A stretch of 64,000 bases of DNA from Metridium senile. Its lineage: Eukaryota; Cnidaria; Anthozoa; Actiniaria; Metridiidae. Location of the stretch: the NCBI GenBank assembly GCA_949775045.1, contig OX459100.1, forward strand, positions 9,664,194-9,728,193. Reading direction: 5' to 3'. Shown here one piece after another: positions 11,177 to 23,541 of this stretch. The number at the start of each line of letters is the position of its first letter. Position 1 is the stretch's first letter. The notes under the pieces were generated by a model that saw only the letters and a program-made list of their open reading frames with translations, was not told the origin of the DNA and searched no databases. The position numbers and the translations under genes are program-made.

Positions 11177-11362
11177 AAGGCCCGAGCAAACGCACGCAAC
11201 ATTGTTGGCCAACATTGTTGCGATACGGTTTGTTGAACACGAGAACAAAAGAAATGTTGGATGAGTTTCATCAAACATCATCCAACAGGGTGTTTAAACG
11301 GGCCCAACATGTTGGAGCAACCATGTTGGTCCAACAATGTTGCGTGCGTTTGCACGGGCCTT
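11177..11362. mobile_element. MITE with AAGGCCCG...CGGGCCTT ends
   Basis: The left end AAGGCCCGAGCAAACGCACG and the right end CGTGCGTTTGCACGGGCCTT are inverted repeats, followed inward by CAACATTGTTGG and its complement. The interior contains ATGTTGGATGAGTTTCATC, also found in degenerate form inside the 299-bp repeat at 1352-1949. No ORF; a non-autonomous DNA element. Confidence 0.8.
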
Positions 11363-12002
11363 AACAGCAAGCAGTTGGAAGATAATGAAATTTAGACTAT
11401 ATTTATTCAAACACCAATTGCTTTACATAATGTATCATGTGATTTACTATTTAAAACGACAACGTGTGTACACCTTACTTCAGATCTTCGTGTGTGAGAT
11501 TTACAATTAGCAACTCATTAATGCTGTTTGTTGTATTTCATTAGTAAAAAAAAGGTTTTTTCCTCCGCATTTCTTTTCTCGTGCAATTATTCCATTTAGC
11601 TCTATTCTTGTGATTTATATTGTATTATTATATCTTGTCCATGCTATTCATGTGTGAAACAAAATAAAAAATCATTCGTAATAAAACAAAAGGTTTAAAA
11701 CATATTTTTTAGCAAATTTGTTAACAAAAATGGAAGAACATTCATAGTAATAAATTTCAAAAAAATTGTTCTTGGAAACCTAAAATGTTTATATTTTTTA
11801 TTCCCATTGTTTTTCTTGAGCTCTCTCTCTTTTTATGCCTTTTATGTCAATAAACCTTTGTCATAAATGACGGAAAAGGCCTTTTACAAATAAACTAACA
11901 ATTTATTATTTTAGCACTGTAATATTCAAGAACTATCACCAATAGACATTTATGGAAAGTTTCACTAAATTAAAAATTTAAGGATTTGTATGTAACTTTC
12001 TG

Positions 12003-12267
12003 TTGAGGCCGCTATGTAGCCTCGTTTTGGTGTATTTTCTTATTTTTGAATTTACTTTGAACCTTGAATATTTAATCTATTTTTCTCAAACGTTCTCCAA
12101 TTATATATTGTTTTGCGAAGATTATGATAATTAGTAAGCAGCCATTATGACAAAGATCTATGGGCTAAGTGTTCAGATTTCATGACCCTACGCGTTCTTG
12201 TAAGTTTTTGCAGGAATTTGGTGACTTATTTTATTAAAATAAAAATAACATTAAACGAGAAGAAATG
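12003..12267. mobile_element. 265-bp insertion with empty site in copy 1
   Basis: Between CTG at 12002 and AAC at 12268 there are 265 bases beginning TTGAGGCCGC. Copy 1 (about 8115) reads straight through. No clear inverted repeats or coding region were seen, so the nature of the insert is unknown; the opposite event, a deletion in copy 1, is possible. Confidence 0.5.
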
Positions 12268-12340
12268 AACTACAATTTCTTATTCTTTGTGGAACTCATT
12301 GTATACATGTGTTGCCCTGAAAATCGAACATCCGTAACGT

Positions 12341-12500
<160 letters not shown>

Positions 12501-13525
12501 TATTTATATAGCGCTAAATCCACTACTTGCCCAAAGCGCTTTACATAGTTATATAGTAAGTATAAGAATATGTATATAAATTAACCAACTACAATGAGTG
12601 AGCATGACACTCCCCGTAAGTGTGTAAAAGTGACTTGAGATAAAATTGTAACGTTTTACACTGTAAAAGCAATTTGTTTGAAAGCCAAAAGGTATGGACT
12701 AGAAAATCCTCTTTACACAGATTTGAAGGTACTAAAACGTCTGTGCAAAATAGATTTTTGTCTGTGTTTTTTTTTTTAATTGTTTATATTATAATTTGTT
12801 TTAACTGTAATTGTCAAACATTTTAGCCAAGTTATAATCATTTCAGAATAATTCTTTTCAACTTCACGACCTGAGTCATTTTCTAATTACTAATTGCATT
12901 TAATTGTTCTTGCTAGTTGTATTCAGTTTTTTTCTTTTCAACAGCAGCCATTCACTTCAATTCTTTTAAGTTGCCGCTAAGGGTATAACTAGAGTCGAAG
13001 AGAAAAACAATTCAGTTATCGATTCGTACGTGGCTAGCTTGGACATTGAAGAATAATCATGGCAATATCTACGCAGGTAAATTCAATTTTGTAAAGTCAA
13101 CAATTTTTCTCTTTCTTCTTTCCTTTCGTTTTTTCTTGATTCTTTTTAACTTCTTCCCGTACTCCTTCTTATCCTTTTTCTTGATCCACTCTTTTCCCGT
13201 TTTATTTTCTTTCAATGTTTTTGCTCTTCTCGTTTCTAACTTGTTCACTTTTTACTTGAAGATTACTTTTGTTTCTTCCTTTTCTTCGTTTTTTTTCGTC
13301 TCTTTTGATCCGACTCAACGTGCAGTCTAATGTGGGTGACAAATAGAGCCAGAACTTACATGGTTTTCAGTTTACTACGTCCCTGTTTTTTTTTCCTTTT
13401 TATTCTTTGTACAGAAATTGGAGGCTATTTTCAAAGTTATTTGAATGCTTTTTTAGATAACGATATGTAGGCTTTGAAACATTATTCTTAGTTTTATTCA
13501 TTGTAATTGAATGTAATTGAATACA

Positions 13526-13711
13526 TTGGTTGGTTGGTTGGTTGGTTGGCTGGTTGGTTGGTTGGTTGGTTGGTTGGTTGGTTGGTTGGTTGGTTGGTTG
13601 GTTGGTTGGTTGGCTGGCTGGTTGGTTGGTTGGTTGGTTGGTTGGTTGGTTGGTTGGTTGGTTGGTTGGTTGGTTGGTTGGTTGGTTGGTTGGTTGGTTG
13701 GTTGGTTGGTT
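13526..13711. repeat. (TTGG)n microsatellite
   Basis: About 46 TTGG units with two or three TGGC interruptions, lying just upstream of the plus-strand peptide gene exon. It is the counterpart of the array at 9712-9830, about 70 bp longer. Confidence 0.95.
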
Positions 13712-13841
13712 AATATTAATATTAGTATAGAATCACGAATGAAAGAGGATCAAAAATTGGAGACAAAACTAATTAGTGTAAAATTAAATGACAGTATCAT
13801 TTATGATGTCTTATTTCTAGCCCAACTGCTGTTTCCTGAGA

Positions 13842-14057
13842 ATGAAGTACTTGGTTGCATTGTTCTTTATTCTGCAAGTCATTGCTAACAGTGCTGAAAG
13901 AATCACCGAATACCCCAATGACATGCCAAGGCGCTGCGGAACTTTTGGACATTACCCAGACGTATGCATCAAGAAAGGCGATGCTAATAAGAAGAGAAAA
14001 ATAAGCGTTTTAAAACGCAAGTTTCTACTTGACACTGCAGGTGACAAACAGAACTAG
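13842..14057 (+). CDS. Small secreted single-loop peptide precursor, copy 2
   Basis: A 71-residue ORF with signal peptide MKYLVALFFILQVIANSAER, one loop CGTFGHYPDVC flanked by PRR and IKK, then a basic region (NKKRK) and tail FLLDTAGDKQN. Acceptor TTTCTAG at 13813-13819 and leader CCCAACTGCTGTTTCCTGAG match copy 1. Differences from the minus-strand twin are a missing ITE triplet, R for S before the loop and D for G inside it. The 3' region has about 135 extra bases (about 14108-14240), including AATAAA at 14222-14227. The longer ORF through the TTGG array is not the gene; the homologous ATG at 13842 follows a splice acceptor. Product function is not known. Confidence 0.68.
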   Translation: MKYLVALFFILQVIANSAERITEYPNDMPRRCGTFGHYPDVCIKKGDANKKRKISVLKRKFLLDTAGDKQN

Positions 14058-14300
14058 TGGCAATCGGTGTTGATAAATTAATCTGATATTTGTATTGTAC
14101 CCTATAAATACGGCTACCTATCTTAGGCTAACCAATATGGTTATTATAGGTAGCATGTACCTTTATTCATGTAAACATTTTTTTTGACATTTAAATTAAC
14201 AAATGTATATGCAAGGTACTAAATAAACAGATATTGTATTATAAATAAACATATATAATAAAACATAGGGAATACTGAGAGTGTCAGCGTTTATTTTTAT

Positions 14301-14406
14301 AAGCAGGCAAGCAGGCAAGCAGGCAAGCAGGCAAGCAGGCAAGCAGGCAAGCAGGCAAGCAGGCAAGCAGGCAAGCAGGCAAGCAGGCAAGCAGGCAAGC
14401 AGGCAA
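14301..14406. repeat. (CAAGCAGG)n microsatellite
   Basis: About 13 copies of the 8-bp unit, the mirror of 9135-9253, about 245 bp after the stop of the plus-strand peptide gene. Confidence 0.95.
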
Positions 14407-14608
14407 AAATAAAAAATGAAATTAACACGCGCGCGTTCGTGACACTTAATGAAAACCGATTTTCAATCTAGTACTGCTCTACTATTCAATTTGAGAAAAG
14501 GTGCATTTGCATAGGCTAAGCCTCGATAGGACTAGTTTGAAAGAAAATAGGTACCTGCTGTTTTATTCTAGACTCGATCGAGTATGGATGTAAATTGGCG
14601 TTTACGTC

Positions 14609-14935
14609 TGTACCCCAGCTCGTGAAATTACCTAATAATAAATCCGCGCGTGACCACCACTGTTTCATTACAGAAGCTATAGACGAGCTATGCAAAAGTT
14701 GGCGGATTCTTAATTGATGTACCTTCTATCGTCAACCCCCAGTTTGTGTCGATGCAGAGTAATGAAAATATGATATTGATCGTAGATTTGAGATATGTCA
14801 ATAAGCACTCACAGAAAAAAACATGTAAAATATGAAGACTGGAAAACAGCCTTGCCCTACATTACACAAGCGCATACATGTACAGTTTTGATATAAAGAG
14901 CGGGTACCATCATTTTGACATGAGAAACATTGATG
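14609..14935 (+). pseudogene. Reverse transcriptase fragment (DIRS/Gypsy-like)
   Basis: Broken reading frames include SIVNPQFVSMQS, ILIVDLRYVNKH and SFDIKSGYHHFDM. These match the fingers and first aspartate motif (FDIKSGYHH) of the reverse transcriptases of DIRS-type or Gypsy-type retroelements. Stops and frameshifts make it non-functional. It is part of the 1.1-kb block that interrupts the right arm of the inverted duplication. Whether it is DIRS or Gypsy cannot be decided from this piece. Confidence 0.6.
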
Positions 14936-15260
14936 GTCTAGCGCTGGCTTTTCACCAGGGTTCGATTCCCGGCTCGGGCGACAAGTGAATAGAGTTTATT
15001 TGATGTGTTGTTCTTTTTCGTGCCACGAGAGGTTTTTCTAAGGGTCAGCTGGTTTTCCTCCCTCCCTCCCTCACTCCCTCATGTGAGAAGCAATATTTGC
15101 TAAAATAGTCTAATGTAGGGGTAATGAGTGCGAGTGTGTCGAATACTTTCAAGAACATTATCCATTTTATTTCGACGTAAAACAATGATTTTGATTTACA
15201 TTGTAAGAATACCGGCAATTCCTTAGATTTGGATGGGAGTGTCCCCTTAGTCGACAAACA
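14936..15260 (+). mobile_element. tRNA-derived SINE-like sequence
   Basis: GGTTCGATTCC at 14959-14969 matches a tRNA B box and is followed by a CGGCTCGGGCGAC stem remnant. Further on, GGTTTTCCTCCCTCCCTCCC and TGTGCTAAAATA-like words recur in the segment at 29090-29240. This is the pattern of a tRNA-derived SINE; the A box is not clear, so it is no functional tRNA gene. Confidence 0.5.
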
Positions 15261-16417
15261 ACATTTTACGTCTTAAAGTATATATACCGTCCTTCCGTTT
15301 GGGTAGTCCGCAGCCCCATTCACTTTACTAAAAACCTGAAGCCCTTCCAAAAATACTGGAGGTACCAAGGGATTTGTATGTGGTTATTCTTAGACGATGG
15401 TTGGAGAATAGAAAAAGACTACGGTAGATGACAGATAATAGGCGATACTGTCCGGTCGGACCTAGCCCACTGTGGGTTTAATTTATGGTAAATGAAGAGA
15501 ATTCCGTGTGGAAACTTTGCCAGGAAACAGACACTGTGTGTCTGTAATTTTTGTAATTACTGTATCTTATTAAATCTGTAAACATGAAAAAAAGAAGATA
15601 AAACTTTGCCAGGAAAACGTATGGTTAGGTATAACTTGGATAGCGAGCGGGGTACCATAAGTATAGTTGATAGATGTATTGACAAAATCTATCCTGGTAT
15701 CGAGAAGGCTTCACGGAGGAGTGGTTGCAATAACACGTGACTTGCCTAAGTACAAAAATTCAGCGGCGTTGGCTGCGAGAAAGACCGCTGGGTCCAACAA
15801 CAAAGTGCAATGAACACAGGTCAATAACCGGCAGCGGTATAGTTATCCAATTGACGTTAACTAACAACTTTTCCTTCAAATGAGCAAACCCGCCCGTATC
15901 AAAGATATGCCTATTGTTCTGTTGCAATCTCAACCTGTTAAAAAAAAGAAAGAAAAAAAACTCCCGCGTTAATCAAAGTCTTTTGTTACTTCTCACCTAC
16001 AATACCATATATGGTAATGACATTGTTTTCAAGATTGCATACGGTATTTCTGATACGCCATATAAGTTAAGGTTAACAAGTGCCCGCAAATTTTGTTCTT
16101 GTTTTGGTAATTTAAGACATGATTAAGTTGACTATTGGCCATTTTTGTTATTTTCAAAGTGGACTTTTGAGATATTGATTTTCAAACCTAGAGATATTAC
16201 AGTAAATACAACTGAACCAAGTTTGAGCGAAATCTGCGAACCCCCATGTAGCAACTACTGCCTGGTCCTATCATTTACACACTCTTAAGTGGAGAACGTT
16301 TTACATTCTATTGAAGAGAATTGGAATGTAACGATGAATGAAGAACGAGTTGTAATTATTTTTGAATCTTGTTTATTTATTTTATTTCATCTACCAAAAA
16401 TCATCAACAATATGACA
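15261..16417. other. Gene-free stretch before the collagen cluster
   Basis: No supported gene. 15261-15711 is the remainder of the insertion in the inverted duplication; 15712-15850 is the end of the right arm. About 16120-16260 matches 56830-56940, the 3' flank of collagen gene E, so the duplicated collagen unit extends to here. TTTATT at 16372 and 16381 gives AATAAA on the minus strand, suited to gene A. Confidence 0.5.
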
Positions 16418-19400
16418 CTACTTGGTACACACTGCACAAGTCAGCTCTCTCCCAGTAACATACGGATGGCAAGGCAATGACCCACACACCCCTTCCACGG
16501 GATAAAGAAGTGCACCATTCAAATCAGAACTGGTGCCTTTGACAGCTTCAGCATCTTGATCCACGCAAAGAAACTTCGTGGGATGGGCGTCACCATGATA
16601 GGATGACATCATGTACCCATGGTATTCTCGGGTCCATCCCGCGGGACACTCGTATGTTGCCGGTATCATGAGCCTTGAGTTGCGGGTCGTCACGTGACAC
16701 ACAGCACATGGGGCCTCATGGTTGTGAAGGTTTGAAGTACTAAATGGGTTGAACTGCAGTTCATACTCGGTACCGTACATATATGCTGCATATTGATGAC
16801 CGGGTTTATAGTTTCCAAATTTAGGGGACTCGGTTAAGCACACGTAGTCAGCTGCTCCTCCTGTGTTTGTGTAACGCTCTCCTCCAATACGACCTACAAT
16901 GCAATAATCGAATTTATTGTACTTAGATGGTTTTCTGATTGATTTCTTGCTTCTAACGAGCTTAGCTCGTCAAACCAAACAATCATTTAAATATATTCGA
17001 CGAAGACCTAAACAAACGAACCTACCAACAAATAAATACACAAACAAACGTTTTAACTCACAACTCACAAAAATTCCTAACCAATAATCAATTCAACAAT
17101 CAATCATAATAACAGTCAGTTAAACAATCCAGCTAACTAGCTAATAAACTACCCAAACCACATCCCGTCCAGCCCAGAAGCAAATCAACTTGCTATCCCA
17201 ATCAACATACCCTAAACCACTAAAGACAATCCAGTACACCGAGAATTTAATAATTCATCTACCTGTATAAACCAAGTCAGCACCCGAGGGACAAGAAGTT
17301 CTTCCCCAGCGAACGTATTTAACCCCGCCACTTTTAGGACCTTGAGGACCCGTGGGGCCCTGTTTACCCGGAGAGCCTTGCGCGCCTTGAGTTCCTGGAA
17401 TGAAGGGTAAACATCATTAAGCATCAAAACATTGAAATTGAATATGTCCAGTTTCAAGTTTTCAAGGTTCAAGTTTATTCGTGCTGTAGTGTATTTATTA
17501 CCTATTGCAATACAGGACAAAATTACTTCATTGACACAATTGTAGGATTTTTAACTACTTAGATTTCGCTCAAAAGCTTGAAATGTTATATCAAGGTTTA
17601 AATACTAGTCTCACTGCCGTTTAATGAGTGCTGACCCAGTTTTGTTTATAGTAGAATCAATTAGCAAGAAATAGACTTGCTAGAGCGAGAGAGAGGTGCT
17701 AGTGAAAAATCCGCTAAAACCATAAATAAAAACAAAATCGGTTACTAACTAATTGTTTCTATTTAGTGGCTGTTAAATGCAGAAATACAAAAGGAAACAA
17801 AACTCGTCACAACTAGTTTACTTGTCTTTGAGATAATACATCTTCGGGGCCGTTAAAGAAGTAACCGATTAATTCCGAGTGACTTACGATCGCTTCTTAA
17901 TACCAGATAGACTAATATCACGAAATTGAAATAGGAGCTACACATATTGCGAGAGGTCAATCGTATACCAAAGCAAAGTAATAAATGACCGTTGATAACA
18001 ATAAAAACATGGAGAGTGCAAGCAAATACAACGCGAACGAGACTCAGGCGCCAGTGGCACAAGTTTAATGCCTGTTTATTGAACAGGGCATTTTCTCAAA
18101 CAGTTTCAATGAATAATGTTCTATATATTTATGTTTTGATAAAATTGATAGAATAATTTTGATAATGATTCTGAGATTACTTGTCTTTAAGACCATGAAT
18201 CGGAAGTATTATATTTTACATTATCGAGTCGATGAAAGAAGTCAAAGCACGAGCTGCATTGTGGGATAGCTAGAACAAAAAAATCTATTGTTTTTTCGAC
18301 ACTCGCATTGAATTGTGGTAGAAACAAATCTCGATTTTTTCTGCCTTTCTACGAACTTGACTGAAATAGGATCGTTGCCTTGCTTCGCTCGCTCCAGGCT
18401 CGCTCCGCTGCATTCGTGATTATATAACATTTCATCGAGGGTACACGGCGAAAAGGTAACGACACGACATCGTCGATCCTTAAACAGCTACTTAGCCAGG
18501 ATATAACTTCAGTCCCTCTTGCAATTGAATGTTGTGAGATAGGTGTAAGAAGATGTAGCTATAGATTGAGTTTAAAATATATAATATTTGGTGTCTACCT
18601 GGTCTGCCTGGAATACCATCGCGGTCATCTCTACCTAGAAAAAATAAAAGGAAATATTTTCACAGCGTTTTCATATGATCCGTATCGACAGAACAAAAAC
18701 GTTAAACTCGATTCGCCAATGCACAATGGAGATGCGGCCTGGAGCGAGTAAAATGCCGCAATGGCGTTTGGAATTGTTGCATTGGACACAATAACTATCT
18801 ACACTACAGGGGCCAGTTGTACGAAGCCTGGATAAAGTTATCCACTGGATAAGATTTATCCAGTGTATAGAATTTGTATAGGTTTTATCCGTTGGAAAGG
18901 GATTTATCCAGTGGATAGCGCTATTCAGGCCTCAATTCCTACAACCGGTCCCAAGGCATTACTGAGAATTGGCGTGAAGCTGTTGTGGTGTCCCTGCCTT
19001 CGCAAGAAGGAAGAACAAAATAAAACAATTATAAAGCTAGATCACTGTCCCATATAACGATCCCAAGCGCCTTTGCAGGACTTAAAACTCGCCCCAGGTC
19101 GCACCTCGATTATGCATTGGCAAATTCTTCATTTACTTACTTTTGTGTTTTATTAAAATATTTTTAAATATTTTAATTAAAAATAACATTATGTTATAAA
19201 ATATCTATTTTGATATAATTGAAAATTATTTAAAAGACTAAATAAAACTTTTTTAAATTATCACACTTACCACGTAGAACAATTGTTCGCTTGGAATCAT
19301 ATTTACTCATCCTGCAAAGTCCAATATGAGTGTTATGTAATGTTTACAACATGAGCGGCCGTGTTGTATCATCATATACAATCACAAGACGAAGGCGCGT

Positions 19401-22400
19401 GATTGTATAGCCGATACAACACGGACGCGAATGTTGTAAGTTACTTGTGAAATCCATAAATCCTTTGTTATGCCAGTGAGGTTAATACAATGTGGATATA
19501 ATCTTATGATCTAATTGCTGTACGCCTTATTCTGTTATCGCGGTAACAAAGAAAATGTCATGCATTGAAATGTATGTTGATGACTGGAATGTACTTTAAT
19601 TAGTCTTTCATTGTATAGAGTAGAACAATACTAATTTTTGCACGCTTTGTTTTGTTTTCACTGTAAGCTTATGCAAATTTTGAGCTTCGAATGCTTGGAG
19701 TGTTCAATTCGCTTTTGACTTTTGTGCAAGATGGCTGAATGTAATGGGAGCAGATTCCTGTGGGCTGTTAAGATTTTTGAGGACTGACAAAGGAGCAGAG
19801 CAGATACATTTTCGAACTCTTTCCATGCAAAGTAAAGATTCAACAGGTACAATTTGTATAAGCAATGTTTTAGCAGGACCCTTGATATGATTCTTTAGTA
19901 GAAAACACAGAAAAATCGGCCGAAGAAATTTGTGATCCTATAGATGAAATATCAGATGAACTGCTAGCCACTATAGATTTTCCTGAACTAAGCGCGCCTT
20001 AAGTTTAAAATTTTGGATGAGTAATTAATTTTATCGGTAGAGTGAACCATAATTGTGAATTAAATTTGAGTTTACTTGATATATTTTACACTTTTAATAT
20101 AAGTTACATAGTTTTCAATGACCGAATTGAAGAATAAATTAGAGAATTAAGATTTTTAAGCAATTAACATTTTAATGCAGAGCCACAGGCAGCCCAACTA
20201 TTCTATATAAGTATTTCTTAAAGCGAATAAAATTATTTTTAACCACGCACGCAATAGTGCAAGAAAATGATATTTTGCCGTTCCAGGTGATTTCGTGTGC
20301 GCACTTCTGGCTATTATAAGTAAATCATAAGCATTTTTGTCGCATCACCAACACTTAATTACAAATTTTCAATAAAAAAGTATATGTAACTTGGACAACA
20401 AAAGCTCTCTGCTGCTCTAACAGCAACAAAAAAGAATTACCCTAAAAGTAACCAAAATTATTGCTGTCGATCTCGATCGAGGGCCATTTTGGAACTCTTC
20501 GTTTTGATTAATTTACACTATTGTATTTTTGTTTACATTTTGAGAACTTTTGAAAACAACAAGAACAAACAGCCAGGGTGTTAATTTTTCTTTTCATGTT
20601 TGTTGAAATGCTTATACATATAGTTTATTTTACAATGTGAACATATTTCATTCAAAGTGTATTTATAAAAAGATTTAGCTTCTACTTGTAAAATAAGCAA
20701 TAGTATATAGAATACAACTGTAAAGCGCTTCACACTTTCATAAAAATTTGATATTGTCAGAATAGTTGGGCTGCCTGTGGCAGGGCACAATGGTAATGCA
20801 TCGAGCCGAATTTCCATGGTTTACCACAGGAATCTCAAGCCATCTTCGAAAGAAGAAAACAAAGAGACGAAAGAAGGACTACGTACAAGAGAAAGAAAAA
20901 GGCAATGTAATTTTACTAAAGAAAAGCAAATGGTTGCAAGAGCAAGAAAAATTGTGGACGACTCAAGACTATCGAACGTCAAAGTATTGAAACACAAGCT
21001 ACTTTATTTATAATGAACATTTTCTTCAAATCGCTCCTCTCAGAACTTTTTATCGAAGAATTCTTACGCTTGGTTAGCTTAATTGTTATCCATACAGTTT
21101 GTCCCCAAAATAAATCGACATCATTTAAAAAAATAAAATCCAAGGGAAATCTACACCGATAAGGTAAGTTCAGAATTTGTTTGAAGTTTGTGAGATACAC
21201 AAAGTATTTTAAGACTTTAAAACAACTATAATTCAAATAAATATCAGTTAATGTTGCTATGGTGCGATGTCTGTTTGCATTTTAAATTTATCTTGTGGAG
21301 GTTTTTGTGTGTTTCATATTGAAAATCATACTTATTAAAAAACCGTTTCCTGTCTGATCGATTTGTTTGTCTTGCAATTAAGCGGCTGTTAATCAGCAAA
21401 CAATGCAATCCAAGAAAACGAATATTATCAACTCACTTTAAACAATTACATGCATTGTTTTATTTCTGTTTGTATATACGTTCAATTCATCTTGTAGGAT
21501 TATTGTGCTTTTTGAAATGAATACCTTGAGCTTTATTATATTTTTGTCGCAGTTTTGTTTTATTTACTCTTCATTTCGCATCATAAAATTAACGCACTCA
21601 TTTCGTTTACTCGTTTGTTTTATGATACTTATGATACACAAATCGTACAAAGTGAAACAGAGTGTATCAGAATTAGTTAAAGTGTAATAGTCAAATAACT
21701 ATTTACGCCTTTTAAAATTGTATATATATAATCTTTTTATTTGCACTTCAATACATAATATAATGATAGTGATTACAGATACGAATCCAAACAATCATTC
21801 ATTAGCATTTTGGCGAAGGGAAAGTTGTCATCAAAATAATCATGCATGAACAAAGCGATCTGAATAAATATAATATCTTTTAACTGTAGTATACGAAGTG
21901 TTTTATAAATTAAAGTGGTGGCGTGTGATCTTGATAATGAGAGAATATCATTATTCGTACGATCTTATTGTTTAAGACATTTATTGGTTAAAAAAAGGTT
22001 TGTATCATCAGCAAATAAAGGCGGAAAACTTAATATATTCTTCTGCAGTTATCAATATCCTTTATATACAGGAATAGAAGAGGTCCTAAATTTGATCCCT
22101 GCAATTATATATAAAATTTAGCTCTATCTGCATATAGGCAGATTTTGAGCAGTCCATAGGACCATATCTAGAACTCTTTATTTAAGGCTCTTGAGTAAAA
22201 CTCATCGGCTGATAGTCTCTGAGCTTTTAATACTCTGTCTTCTAGTGTTTTGTTAGGTTTCCCTTTCTTGGTATATTTGTCTACGTTGAATAGAAGCTGT
22301 TTGGTTATATTACGGTTTGATCGTCTGCTGATATGTGCTAGATATCTTACTTGTAGTATATATTTATATAATTGATTGATTGGACATTAGACGAATGTGT

Positions 22401-22717
22401 ACCAGTTATATCAACATATTGTAAACGATTATTTAAATAAGATTAAAGGACCAATGTTCTTGAAATAGTTATTAAATAGTTGACGTGACGCTATATCTTT
22501 GCTATTTTATACGATTTTCTTATCAAACTTAGCGATTTTACTAATTGTGAAGTTCTCTTAATAGGTTTTTTGTTTACCTTTTTTCGAGTTCTGCAATCTT
22601 CTTGATAGCTTCTGCTAACGTAGACAGACCTTGAGACCTCTTTTCAACGTTGTTCTCATTGGACTCGACCACCACCACCACTGCTAGAAGAACACACGCA
22701 AAACCAGCTACGAACAT
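16418..22717 (-). CDS. Short-chain collagen C4-like protein, gene A
   Basis: Five exons joined with consistent phases and GT-AG borders: 22578-22717, 19271-19311, 18599-18634, 17263-17394, 16418-16893 (825 nt, 274 aa). Exon 1 gives signal peptide MFVAGFACVLLAVVVVVES, a KR site and a heptad-like helix (AIKKIAELEKR) that could start trimer formation. The triple-helical part is about 11 Gly-X-Y triplets, then GGVKYVRWGRTSC and a cysteine-rich C-terminal domain ending ELTCAVCTK. Ten cysteines lie after the signal peptide. The family, known from cnidarians and sponges, is secreted and matrix-like. Oddities: one glycine of the short helix is Asp (GRDDRDG; GAC in place of GGC in the paralogs), it has fewer collagen exons than B-E, and the TATA-like element is altered. 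It is the leftmost unit of the cluster. Confidence 0.85.
18807..18953. mobile_element. GGGGCCAGTTGTACGAAG foldback MITE (gene A intron)
   Basis: Ends CAGGGGCCAGTTGTACGAAG and CCTACAACCGGTCCC are inverted repeats; the interior is built of TTATCCAGTGGATA palindromes. The same element with the same left flank (ACACAATAACTATCTACACTA-like) is in genes C and E, so it was in the intron before those copies separated. Confidence 0.8.
19330..20105. mobile_element. Dispersed TTTACAACATGAGCGG element (gene A intron 1)
   Basis: Starts TAATGTTTACAACATGAGCGG with a palindromic head (to about 19438) and ends near ACACTTTTAATA. A second copy lies in a different intron of gene C (37313 onward). In both, a stretch after GCAAGATGGCTGAAT reads in pieces as protein-like sequence, for example ENTEKSAEEICDP, but with stops and indels. 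A degenerate DNA transposon is the likeliest reading; the superfamily is not identified. Confidence 0.55.
20181..20782. mobile_element. Inverted-repeat element of about 600 bp
   Basis: Ends GCCACAGGCAGCCCAACTATTCT and its exact reverse complement AGAATAGTTGGGCTGCCTGTGGC (23 bp). The interior is AT-rich and without a recognisable ORF. Part of the left half also occurs at about 40200-40290 in gene C. Confidence 0.7.
22168..22356 (-). pseudogene. LINE C-terminal fragment in gene A intron 1
   Basis: An open minus-strand stretch of 62 codons reads VRYLAHISRRSNRNITKQLL and continues with KKGKPNKTLEDRV and DEFYSRALNKEF before a stop. This resembles the region after the reverse transcriptase domain of some LINE polyproteins (conserved HI-R, TKQLL, TLEDRVL). 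No reverse transcriptase core is present here. The call rests on pattern memory only. Confidence 0.4.
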
Positions 22718-22798
22718 GGCTTGAAAAATCAGTCAGAGTAAAAACTATAGCTTACCGTTACAGAAAAGCTTTAGATAGAATAATAAAGTTTGTGTGGT

Positions 22799-22830
22799 TG
22801 TGCGCTTGTTATTGCATTTTATGAAACAGG
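22799..22830 (-). promoter_or_regulatory. Degenerate TATA-like block of gene A
   Basis: In genes B-E the sequence upstream of the start reads CAATAAAAGGCG on the minus strand; at the equivalent place gene A has GCAATAACAAGCGCA. Spacing to the ATG is about 85-100 bp in all. Confidence 0.4.
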
Positions 22831-23497
22831 AAAAATCGTATCAGAACAGGAATTTACTTGAACAAAATTAATTTTAATATTAATTGTATTTACTTAATTA
22901 AATATTTTTCCCCCCAATGTTTAAAATGTTTATGTTTATGATCCAAAGTTCGCCATTTCCAGGTCGCTTTTATTCTGAAAACCGTTTAAACCAAATTTCA
23001 GTTAAAGCTTAAATTGAGAGTGGATTTGTTAGTCGATTAAATTGTTACTGAGTTTGTTTTTATTTTTAATATCCAATTTCTTATTGCAAAACGATAGCAG
23101 ACAAAATGCTATATAACAAATATATATAAAAAATATATAATATATAAAAAAATAAAACAAAAAAAACATAAAATAAAAAAAAATAAAAAAAATGATGGTC
23201 GACGCGGTAATTTAAGCAATGCATTTATAATGAATTACAATAAATGTCTTATTAACCTTGCATGCTCGATAAACTCGTGATCTCTACTGTATAAATATTT
23301 TTATGGCAGTGGAAAAATACTTATATAAATAATATAATAAAATAATTAGGTGATATTACATGGTCGCGACGAGATGCGGATTTTATCTTTGAGCAAAAAA
23401 AGGTCTTTCACGATTGAGCGCAGCAAAATATCAATTATCAATAATAAAGAAAAGAAAAAGTTTTTCATACACAAGAAGCTACCGTACAGCTGTGTAA

Positions 23498-23541
23498 CTA
23501 GTCTCCCTCGCAGCCGTTCTTAGTCTGCGAGGGAGACTACT
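23498..23541. mobile_element. Short perfect hairpin AGTCTCCCTCGCAG
   Basis: TAGTCTCCCTCGCAG...CTGCGAGGGAGACTA makes a 15-bp stem with a 13-bp loop, probably the remnant of a short foldback element. Confidence 0.6.

Larger units (their letters stand above)
12546..15850. repeat. Inverted duplication, right arm
   Basis: Reverse-complement partner of 8780-10745. It carries the plus-strand peptide gene, longer TTGG array and CAAGCAGG array. It is interrupted by about 1.1 kb (14609-15711) of retroelement-derived sequence between GTTTACGTCT and GGAGGAGTGGTTGC, which lie about 15 bp apart in the left arm, and by about 135 bp in the 3' part of the peptide gene. Confidence 0.85.

Noticed and set aside
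14936..14985. Possible tRNA gene at the GGTTCGATTCC box
   Set aside because: No matching A box or acceptor stem at the right distance; better explained as a tRNA-derived SINE.
17212..17520. ORFs reading RKALRVNRAPRVLKVLKVAG (also at 27925, 52914 and 58023)
   Set aside because: Wrong-frame reading of the 132-nt collagen exon; the correct frame gives Gly-X-Y repeats and WGRTSC.
20766..21013. Two overlapping lysine-rich ORFs
   Set aside because: They begin inside the end of an inverted-repeat element and run over A-rich DNA in two frames; no motif.
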